From CAYUXU01 sp964489695 (GTDB taxonomy: Bacteria > Bacillota_I > Bacilli_A > Erysipelotrichales > Erysipelotrichaceae): 33,675 nt of DNA. How positions within the stretch are numbered: position 1 is the stretch's first letter; each line of letters opens with the position of its first letter. The translations under genes and the position numbers were made by a program. Location: the NCBI GenBank assembly GCA_964489695.1, contig CAZAZP010000010.1, positions 1-33,675 on the forward strand. The letters are read 5' to 3'. Below the pieces are notes generated by a model, which did no database searches, had not been told where the DNA came from, and was given only the letters and a program-made list of their open reading frames with translations. Shown piece after piece: positions 24,268 through 30,302 of the stretch.

Positions 24268-24997
24268 GGCTTTATTCTTAAATGGTCGGATTGGTTTAAA
24301 TGTATTGTCACATGATCTACAAAATGCCATTGATATTTATCGGATAACAGCAGGTCATGTCGTGATTGGGATGTTGTCAAAAAATTATGAATCTAATGAA
24401 ACTGCTATTTTAGAGATGGGAAAAGTTGCCCAACAAATTGATAATCATTTGTCAATTGGTTTAGGAGCTGGTGACCCGAAACAATGGAAAATGGTCGCTG
24501 AAATTGCTCGAGCGCTCCAACCTTTGCATGTCAATCAAATCTGTACCGCCACGGGCTATACCCGAGCATTATTAGGTCAAGATACCACGATGGTTAATGC
24601 CTTGGTTTCACCCACCAATGAGGTAGGTTATGTTAATATGGCGGTTGGTTATTTGGCTTCACACCAAGCCCCAACAAAGATTCCAATAAAAACAGCGATT
24701 GCAATGTTACAAGAAATGGGTGCTAGTTCTATAAAGTATTTTCCTATGAATGGCTTAGCCACCAGAGCTGAGTATGAAGCAGTCTGTTTAGCTTGTGCTG
24801 AAATGGGTTTTATGATTGAACCAACTGGGGGAATTACCCTAGATAATTTTGAACCAATTGTTAAAATCGCTTTAGATGCTGGCGTTAAACATGTCATTCC
24901 GCATGTGTATTCATCAATTATTGATAAAACAACGGGTTTAACCAACCTCGCTGATGTCAAAGTATTATATGAGATCATGCAACGTTTAACCCAATAA
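24257..24997 (+). CDS. dgaF: KDGP aldolase, DgaF-like
   Basis: 246-residue class I TIM-barrel aldolase of the DgaF / EF_0839 type, which cleaves 2-dehydro-3-deoxy-6-phosphogluconate to pyruvate and glyceraldehyde-3-P. The Schiff-base Lys is K160 in GASSIKYFPMNGL; MIEPTGGITLDNF is the phosphate-binding strand; HVIPHVYSSIID closes the barrel. Early residues LNGRIGLNVLSHDLQNA match the family start. It overlaps the PLP-enzyme gene by 11 bases, with GGAGGA as ribosome site. Last gene of the island operon; a strong terminator follows. Confidence 0.88.
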   Translation: MNREALFLNGRIGLNVLSHDLQNAIDIYRITAGHVVIGMLSKNYESNETAILEMGKVAQQIDNHLSIGLGAGDPKQWKMVAEIARALQPLHVNQICTATGYTRALLGQDTTMVNALVSPTNEVGYVNMAVGYLASHQAPTKIPIKTAIAMLQEMGASSIKYFPMNGLATRAEYEAVCLACAEMGFMIEPTGGITLDNFEPIVKIALDAGVKHVIPHVYSSIIDKTTGLTNLADVKVLYEIMQRLTQ

Positions 24998-25064
24998 ACA
25001 GCCAATCAAGTAGTTATTAAACTAAAACAGTTGTTCTTAAAGGACTGGTTGATTTAAGCTGAAT

Positions 25065-25108
25065 AAAGATACGTTTGTTAAAATTGTAAAAACGTATCTT
25101 TTTATTTT
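25065..25108 (+). terminator. Terminator after dgaF; right copy of the island-flanking repeat
   Basis: Perfect 12-bp stem AAAGATACGTTT (25065-25076) / AAACGTATCTTT (25090-25101) followed by TTATTTT. It nearly duplicates the thiN terminator at 16785. It also lies just beyond the convergent trpS stop, so it may act on both strands, although the minus side lacks a T tract. Confidence 0.88.
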
Positions 25109-25111
25109 AGG

Positions 25112-26098
25112 TTAGGGTTTTTTAATTTCTAATCCGATTTTAGTTTGGACACTAGCTAAGGTGGAGTGCGCTAATTGGCTTGCTTTCTTTTGGCCTGCGC
25201 TTAATGTTTGTTCAATTAAATCGGAATGAATGATTTTTTGATAATTCGTTTGTATTTCGGTTAAAGTGGCACTTACTGCTTGCGCGACTTCTTTCTTTAA
25301 AACGCCATAACCAGCGCCACTTAATCGTTTCACGATGGCTTCGATTGGTTCGGTGGTTAAACTCGCTAAAATCACGAGTAAATTACTAACGCCTGGTTGT
25401 TTAATTGGATCATAATTTATCTCATTATAGCTATCAGTGACTGCGCTCATGATTTTCTTTGAAGCAACTTTGGGGTCATCTAACAAATAAATACAACCTT
25501 TATCTGATTCATCAGATTTACTCATTTTTTTGCTGGGGTCACTTAGTGACATAATCCGCGCGCCAACCTCCGCAATTAATGGTTCAGGTACCTCAAAGGT
25601 GGGACCATAACGTTGATTAAACCGTTCCGCAATATCCCGAGTTAATTCGACATGTTGCTTTTGGTCATGCCCCACTGGTACGAAAGCTGGTTGATAAAGT
25701 AAGATATCCGCAGCCATTAAAGTCGGATATGTATAAAAGCCGACCGATAGACCAGGTTCATGTTGGCGATCTTTATATTGAGTCATCCGGTTGAGTTCAC
25801 CAAGATAAGCATTACAACTTAAAATAAAACCAAGTTGCGCGTGTTCTGGTACATCTGATTGTAAAAAGATCGTAGTTTTAGCTGGGTCTAAGCCACAAGC
25901 TAAATATAATGCTACTGCATCAAAGAGATTTTTTTCCAGTTCTTTAGGTGGTTGATAGACTGTAATACAATGTAAATTTGCAATAAAAACAAATAATTTA
26001 TATTCATCTTGGTATAAAACAAAGTTCTTTAACGCTCCAATATAATTACCTAAGGTTAAAGGTCCACTTGGTTTTATGCCGCTCACCATTTTTTTCAT
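25112..26098 (-). CDS. trpS: Tryptophanyl-tRNA synthetase
   Basis: Charges tRNA-Trp. 328 residues, class I synthetase of the bacterial TrpRS type: GIKPSGPLTLGNYIGALKNF carries the HIGH-equivalent (TLGN), LSCNAYLGELNRMTQYKDR, PVGHDQKQHVELTRDIAERFNQRYG, and KMSKSDES is the KMSKS loop. The frame is open further upstream to 26155, but that would run through the leader terminator; ATG 26098 behind AGAAGGAAG matches the family N-terminus and is chosen. Expression is controlled by the T-box leader immediately upstream. Convergent with the end of the island. Confidence 0.97.
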   Translation of the reverse strand: MKKMVSGIKPSGPLTLGNYIGALKNFVLYQDEYKLFVFIANLHCITVYQPPKELEKNLFDAVALYLACGLDPAKTTIFLQSDVPEHAQLGFILSCNAYLGELNRMTQYKDRQHEPGLSVGFYTYPTLMAADILLYQPAFVPVGHDQKQHVELTRDIAERFNQRYGPTFEVPEPLIAEVGARIMSLSDPSKKMSKSDESDKGCIYLLDDPKVASKKIMSAVTDSYNEINYDPIKQPGVSNLLVILASLTTEPIEAIVKRLSGAGYGVLKKEVAQAVSATLTEIQTNYQKIIHSDLIEQTLSAGQKKASQLAHSTLASVQTKIGLEIKKP

Positions 26099-26111
26099 TG
26101 TCTTCCTTCTT

Positions 26112-26295
26112 TCCATAAAAAAACGTCCGCTCGGGACGCTAAGGCGTGGTGCCACCCAAATTCACTAAATTAGTCTTGTTACTTTAACGCAGCTAACGGG
26201 CTAAGCCACTCCAAAACTCCATTTCGCTTACCTAATAGTTCTCAGCTCCCTATCTCTCTGTTAGTTGGTAAGGTTACTTAAATTTTTTCTTCGTT
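26112..26295 (-). promoter_or_regulatory. T-box riboswitch leader of trpS
   Basis: On the minus strand the leader has an AGAGAGATAGG / GCTGAGA stem-I-like region, the conserved T-box GGGTGGCACCACGCC (26143-26157), then a terminator stem. Binding of uncharged tRNA to GGCA/TGGC-type bulge sequence favours the antiterminator. TGG triplets followed by A at 26219-26221 and 26211-26213 are candidate Trp specifiers; I cannot decide between them without folding. Confidence 0.9.
26115..26140 (-). terminator. T-box attenuator terminator of trpS
   Basis: Minus-strand stem AGCGTCC / GGACGTT with CGAGC loop, followed by seven T. Its 5' side adjoins the T-box sequence, the standard mutually exclusive terminator/antiterminator arrangement. 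Confidence 0.88.
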
Positions 26296-26301
26296 TGTTA
26301 G

Positions 26302-26329
26302 ATTATACCACACTTTTAGGTCGAATCAA
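26302..26329 (-). promoter_or_regulatory. Promoter of the trpS T-box transcript
   Basis: Minus strand TTGATT (26324-26329), 16-bp spacer, TATAAT (26302-26307). The -10 overlaps the stop codon of the upstream permease gene, so the promoter lies inside the permease 3' end. Confidence 0.8.
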
Positions 26330-27664
26330 GAGACCCGCTAAAATCGCGATTAAACTAATTATCAGATATAAATTGAACTTTTCTTCGCTAAAGCCACCAT
26401 AAAGAATAAAGCTTGCCCCAATGATTGCAAAGATTGGGATGACGTAATTATAAAAGATACTTTTATCGGCTGCTTTGAATTTAATTAAAGCTCCAAGATA
26501 TAAAGAAATATAAAATAAATGATTTAAAACAATGGGGAGATTATCTACTTCTAATCCTTCGACCCAAGTTAGTTGGTATAAGATTGCTCCATCAATGGAT
26601 AAAAAATGTAAGAAAATCCAAAAGATGGTTAAGCCAAAAGCTAATAAGCTACTGGCGACGGGAACATCATATTGGGGATGAATTTTTTGGAGGCTTTGAC
26701 TAAAAGGAATTTCATGTCGTCGTGCTAATGAGTAGGGTAGGCGCATATAACCTAAAAAGACTCCGTTTAAGGTCCCTAAGACCGAAATGGTAATAAAGAT
26801 TAAAATGATCTTAAAGACAACTTCAGTAAAAAGCGTTTGCCCAAGCGCTTTGATTGGGTCAGTTCCCGCAATGATATTATCCACCCCAGTAAAAATACTG
26901 GCACCAATGAAGTAAAGTAAATAAATTCCGGTAATCAGTAAAGGGGCTAAAGTTAAAGCCAAAGGTAAATTCTTTTTGGTGTCTTTAATTTCATGGGCAA
27001 TAAAAGGAGCGATTAACCAACCATCAAAGGCATAAGCCACAATGACAATGGCCAAAAAGAAGTTACTACTACTCACCGTTTTACTTAGGGTGGTGGAAAC
27101 AATCGTACCGGGTTGACCAAAGATTAACCCTGTCGTGCCTAAAACTAAAAGGGCACCTATTTTTATAATCATAGCTAGGCTTTGGAAGCGTCCCGCACTA
27201 ATCGTTGAAAAGACGTTTAAAATCATGATCCCTAATAAATAAGTGAGGGTTAAAGCCCAGATTTGCCAACCAAAACTTTGGTCGATTAATAAATTAGGCC
27301 AGCCAAAGATTGCAGCGGTGTAATTCGCTGCGACCCACGCCAAAATAGCACTGATAGCGGGGAAGTAGATAATAGTTTGAAACCAACCAGCCATATAGCC
27401 AAAGGTTTTCCCCCAACTAGCTTCACAATAATCGACAATTCCACCATCTTTACTGGACGCACTAGCGAAGCGTGCAATGGTCAATCCACCAAAGATGATA
27501 CCAAAGGATGCAACTAAAAAAACCAGGATACCAGCGCCGAGGTTGCCATTAACCGTTCTAATAATGGTCGGGACTCGGAAGAAAATACCGGAACCAATCA
27601 CAATTCCCACAATCATCGCAATTGTTGTTAATAAACTAAATTTTCTTTTGGGTAAATTACACAT
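26303..27664 (-). CDS. APC-superfamily amino acid permease (LAT/SteT-like)
   Basis: 453-residue, about 12-helix amino acid transporter. The N-terminal substrate-site motif VGIVIGSGIFFRVPTII, followed by GGLTIARFASASSKDGGIVDYCEASWGKTFGYMAGW, is typical of the L-type (LAT) / SteT branch, which exchanges neutral amino acids or serine/threonine. FDGWLIAPFIAHEIKDTKKNLPLAL is the TM6 region. Substrate not predictable from sequence. The ATG at 27664 has no good ribosome site; the strong AAAGGAG is about 35 bases upstream, in front of a short overlapping frame. The 5' leader holds a 10-bp inverted repeat. No terminator separates it from the trpS leader, so some read-through is possible. Confidence 0.88.
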   Translation of the reverse strand: MCNLPKRKFSLLTTIAMIVGIVIGSGIFFRVPTIIRTVNGNLGAGILVFLVASFGIIFGGLTIARFASASSKDGGIVDYCEASWGKTFGYMAGWFQTIIYFPAISAILAWVAANYTAAIFGWPNLLIDQSFGWQIWALTLTYLLGIMILNVFSTISAGRFQSLAMIIKIGALLVLGTTGLIFGQPGTIVSTTLSKTVSSSNFFLAIVIVAYAFDGWLIAPFIAHEIKDTKKNLPLALTLAPLLITGIYLLYFIGASIFTGVDNIIAGTDPIKALGQTLFTEVVFKIILIFITISVLGTLNGVFLGYMRLPYSLARRHEIPFSQSLQKIHPQYDVPVASSLLAFGLTIFWIFLHFLSIDGAILYQLTWVEGLEVDNLPIVLNHLFYISLYLGALIKFKAADKSIFYNYVIPIFAIIGASFILYGGFSEEKFNLYLIISLIAILAGLLIRPKSVV

Positions 27665-27696
27665 AAATTCATAGTAAAAGTAAAAAGAACTTTCAC
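27628..27696 (-). CDS. Possible 22-codon leader peptide overlapping the permease start
   Basis: A GTG three bases after AAAGGAG (27700-27706) opens a short frame, about MKVLFTFTMNLCVIYPKENLVY, ending at 27628, 37 bases inside the permease gene in a different frame. It would place terminating ribosomes near the poorly supported permease ATG. The 3-base spacing is tight, so this may be chance. Confidence 0.3.
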   Translation of the reverse strand: MKVLFTFTMNLCVIYPKENLVY

Positions 27697-27710
27697 CGAC
27701 TCCTTTCTGT

Positions 27711-27744
27711 GGCTAAAAGATTGTTAAAGATTTTTCTTTTAGCC
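27711..27744. repeat. 10-bp perfect inverted repeat in the permease leader
   Basis: GGCTAAAAGA (27711-27720) / TCTTTTAGCC (27735-27744), 14-base loop. On the minus strand it lies just upstream of the AAAGGAG site; on the plus strand it is followed by a T-rich stretch. It could be a leader hairpin or a terminator acting in the plus direction. Confidence 0.65.
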
Positions 27745-27761
27745 AGCTATATTTTTTTTAA

Positions 27762-27770
27762 ATTTTATCA
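27762..27770 (-). promoter_or_regulatory. Extended -10 promoter candidate for the permease
   Basis: Minus strand TGATAAAAT, an extended -10. The transcript would start near 27755 and include the 27711-27744 inverted repeat. No clear -35. Confidence 0.4.
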
Positions 27771-27828
27771 TTGGCGTATTAATTAAGCTATTTAAAATTG
27801 AAAATATCTCACAAACACGAAAATAAGT

Positions 27829-27836
27829 GCTAAAAT
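27829..27836 (+). promoter_or_regulatory. Extended -10 candidate upstream of spx
   Basis: TGCTAAAAT spans about 27828-27836 on the plus strand. A transcript from here would meet a hairpin at 27851-27878 (GAAAAAGC / GCTTTTTTC, one bulge) followed by TTTTCC, so it may make a short leader RNA or be an attenuated second spx promoter. Confidence 0.3.
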
Positions 27837-27884
27837 AGCCATTATTTAAGGAAAAAGCCTCCAGAAAAAGCTTTTTTCTTTTCC

Positions 27885-27916
27885 ACTATTTAAATCATAG
27901 CTAAATAGTATATAAT
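27885..27916 (+). promoter_or_regulatory. spx promoter with overlapping operator-like inverted repeat
   Basis: Perfect TATAAT (27911-27916). An exact 8-bp inverted repeat ACTATTTA (27885-27892) / TAAATAGT (27902-27909), 9-base centre, covers the -35 and spacer; the -35 itself is poor. Transcript start near 27923, only about 13 bases before the GTG start. The arrangement suits a repressor site. Confidence 0.5.
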
Positions 27917-27935
27917 ATCACTAGGTGGTGATTTC

Positions 27936-28382
27936 GTGATAGTTATTTATACCTCGCCTGGTTGTGCATCTTGCCGCAAGGTAAAAAAGTGGTTAAAGGA
28001 AAAAAACCTTGATTATATAGAAAAAAATATTTTTTCGTTTGTTTTAAACGAAGTAGAAATAAAACATTTATTACAACGGAGTGAAAATGGGACGGAAGAT
28101 TTGATTAGTAAACGTTCTAAAATTATTCAAGAGAGTAAAGTTAACTTAGATGAAATGACCACAAATGAAATAGTAAAGTTTATTCAAGATAACCCATCGG
28201 TGTTAAGAAGACCGATTATTGTTAGTGCTAAAAATTTCTTAATTGGTTATGATGAAGAAGAAATAGATGTCTTTATCCCAAGTGAATTACGCCACATCGC
28301 GGATAATGGCTGTGATAAAAACTGTCCTTCTTATGAGAATTGTGGAGCTTTCCGCAAAGATGTTGACGAAATGCTCGATTGA
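27936..28382 (+). CDS. spx: Spx-family redox regulator with Cys-rich C-terminal tail
   Basis: 148-residue ArsC-fold protein. Spx binds the RNA polymerase alpha C-terminal domain and turns on thiol-stress genes. Redox switch CASC (C10, C13), the alpha-CTD contact region NGTEDLIS with G52, and RRPIIV with R92 all match Spx rather than a true arsenate reductase. Usual length is near 131; here an extra tail (about 122-148) carries Cys at 126, 130 and 136 (GCDKNCPSYENCG), which could bind metal or form another thiol switch. Start codon GTG at 27936 behind AGGTGGTG. Followed by a terminator overlapping its stop. Confidence 0.9.
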   Translation: MIVIYTSPGCASCRKVKKWLKEKNLDYIEKNIFSFVLNEVEIKHLLQRSENGTEDLISKRSKIIQESKVNLDEMTTNEIVKFIQDNPSVLRRPIIVSAKNFLIGYDEEEIDVFIPSELRHIADNGCDKNCPSYENCGAFRKDVDEMLD

Positions 28383-28390
28383 GCATTTTT
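28369..28390 (+). terminator. Terminator overlapping the spx stop codon
   Basis: Stem AAATGCTC (28369-28376) / GAGCATTT (28381-28388) with GATT loop and a short T run. The spx TGA lies inside loop and stem. It separates spx from mnmA only 18 bases later, so read-through probably still feeds mnmA. Confidence 0.65.
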
Positions 28391-28407
28391 AAGTTATGAG
28401 GTGTATG

Positions 28408-29544
28408 ATGCGAGTTTTAGTAGGTTTATCCGGTGGAGTTGATTCAGCCGTGGCTGCATATTTGTTAAAACAACAAGGTTATGATGTGACCTGTTGTTTT
28501 ATGCGTAATTGGGATTCTTTAGCAAATCAAGATATTGCGGGGAATCCAACGCTAAAAAATGACATTTGTCCGCAAGAACAAGATTACCAAGATGCAGTGA
28601 AGGTGGCGAAACTTTTAGATTTAAAAATCTTACGAGTGGATTTTATTGCGGAATATTGGGAAGAAGTATTCCAACGTTTTTTAGCAGATTATCGGCGCGG
28701 TTGGACTCCTAATCCAGATATTTTATGTAATAAGTATATTAAGTTTGCTGCTTTTTTTGATTATGCGATGGCTCATGGTTTTGAAAAAGTCGCCACGGGT
28801 CACTATGCTCAGATTTTATTTCAAGCAGGAAAATACCAATTACTAAAAGCGGATGATTTAAGTAAAGATCAATCATATTTTTTATCGCAAATTCCACACG
28901 CTGCTTTAGCAAAAACGCTGTTTCCTTTAGGTGAGATCACTAAAGTAACGGTGCGCCAAATTGCCCAACAACTCCAATTACCGATTGCGGAAAAGAAGGA
29001 TTCAACTGGGATATGTTTTATCGGTGAACGCAATTTTCAATTATTCTTATCCAACTACTTACCGAGCAAACCAGGGAATATTATTGATATAAATAGCTTA
29101 AAAGTAGTGGGTCAACACCAAGGAGTTTTATATTACACTAGTGGCCAACGAAAAGGCTTAGGCATTGGGGGAGTAGCTGGACCTTGGTTTGTGATTGGTA
29201 AAAACGTCCTGAAAAATGAATTATATGTTACTAACGACCAGCGTGACACGTGGCTTAACGCCACTAGTTGTGTAGTAAGTGAGTTAAACTGGTTAAATGA
29301 GACGCCGTATACTGGTGCCTGCCAAGCTAAGTTTCGTTACCGACAAGTTGATTATCCGGTCGAAATTACCAGTAAAGCAGCTGATCAAGTCGTAGTAACG
29401 TTTAAAACCCCACTTAAAGCGATTACCTTGGGCCAACAAGCGGTCTTTTATCTAGATAACCAGGTATTAGGTGGCGGAACAATTATTGATGTGTTAAACG
29501 CTGATTTAAGTATTCAAGCCCGAATTAAAGAGGTAACAGGATGA
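28408..29544 (+). CDS. mnmA: tRNA-specific 2-thiouridylase MnmA
   Basis: Thiolates U34 of tRNA-Lys, Glu and Gln. 378 residues from ATG 28408; in-frame ATGs exist at 28396 and 28405, but 28408 best fits the AGGTG site and the family start. PP-loop GLSGGVDSAVAAYLL; FMRNWD; NPDILCNKYIKF (first catalytic Cys); TGHYAQI; KDQSYFLSQ; STGICFIGERNF (second catalytic Cys); and GQRKGLGIGG. The C-terminal beta barrel is intact. Its stop overlaps the next start by four bases (ATGA). Confidence 0.97.
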   Translation: MRVLVGLSGGVDSAVAAYLLKQQGYDVTCCFMRNWDSLANQDIAGNPTLKNDICPQEQDYQDAVKVAKLLDLKILRVDFIAEYWEEVFQRFLADYRRGWTPNPDILCNKYIKFAAFFDYAMAHGFEKVATGHYAQILFQAGKYQLLKADDLSKDQSYFLSQIPHAALAKTLFPLGEITKVTVRQIAQQLQLPIAEKKDSTGICFIGERNFQLFLSNYLPSKPGNIIDINSLKVVGQHQGVLYYTSGQRKGLGIGGVAGPWFVIGKNVLKNELYVTNDQRDTWLNATSCVVSELNWLNETPYTGACQAKFRYRQVDYPVEITSKAADQVVVTFKTPLKAITLGQQAVFYLDNQVLGGGTIIDVLNADLSIQARIKEVTG

Positions 29545-30302
29545 AAGTAACTACACCAGCTGGTCAAATAATTAAAGCGAATGAGTATTTTAAAAATGTT
29601 AAAAGCTTAGTTCGGTTTAAAATACACCGTTTAAATTTAGCCAATTTCTTTTTAGGTGCGAATATATTTTATTCATTAATATTTTCTTTTTATTGGTTAA
29701 GTCCAAAACATTTAACCGTACGTTCTCCAATCATCGTTTCTTTTTTAGCGACGGGTTTAGCCTTGGTTATCGCCTTGGTTTTGTTAAAGGCCGATATAAT
29801 TGATGGTTGGCGCGTCTTTAAACAAAACGTTTGGGCCAACCTTAAGATTGCACTAACTGGTTTAGGCCTGATGTTTTTAGGTAATTTAGTTTTTAATTTA
29901 CTCATGTTAAAACTTAAAGGAACCTTGACTCCACCTGCTAATGAAACTAATATTTCAATGATCTTTCAAATTGATCCGCTTTTAATGTCAATCTTAATTG
30001 CGTTATTCGCGCCCATTTTGGAAGAGTTAGTTTTTCGTAACTCCTTGTTTCGGGGGACACTAGATCGAGCCGGCTTTTGGCCAGCTATTTTAATTAGTTC
30101 GTTGGTGTTTGGTTTAATGCATGTTTTACCAGCTGTTTTAGCGGGTGACTGGTCAGATTTAATAAATATCGTAATTTATATGCATATGGGCGTGCAAATG
30201 GCTTGGGCTTATTATCGCTCAGGTACCATTATTACGCCGATTATTATTCATTTTCTCAATAATGGCTTTTCATTATTAGTACTCATGGGCTTAATCGCAT
30301 GA
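29541..30302 (+). CDS. CPBP-family intramembrane metalloprotease
   Basis: 253-residue membrane protein (PF02517 family, related to CAAX protease Rce1 and bacteriocin self-immunity proteins). Motif 1 EELVFRNSLFRG (about 159-170), motif 2 SSLVFGLMHVL (about 186-196), motif 3 HFLNNGFSLL (about 236-245): Glu-Glu, His and His/Asn of the membrane active site are all present. About seven to eight hydrophobic helices. The gene is locked between mnmA and recD2 by ATGA overlaps on both sides. Its natural substrate is unknown; no bacteriocin genes are nearby. Confidence 0.9.
   Translation: MKVTTPAGQIIKANEYFKNVKSLVRFKIHRLNLANFFLGANIFYSLIFSFYWLSPKHLTVRSPIIVSFLATGLALVIALVLLKADIIDGWRVFKQNVWANLKIALTGLGLMFLGNLVFNLLMLKLKGTLTPPANETNISMIFQIDPLLMSILIALFAPILEELVFRNSLFRGTLDRAGFWPAILISSLVFGLMHVLPAVLAGDWSDLINIVIYMHMGVQMAWAYYRSGTIITPIIIHFLNNGFSLLVLMGLIA

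Noticed and set aside
26099..26155. N-terminal extension of trpS
   Set aside because: Open frame crosses the T-box terminator and T-box sequence; ATG at 26098 has the ribosome site and the family N-terminus.
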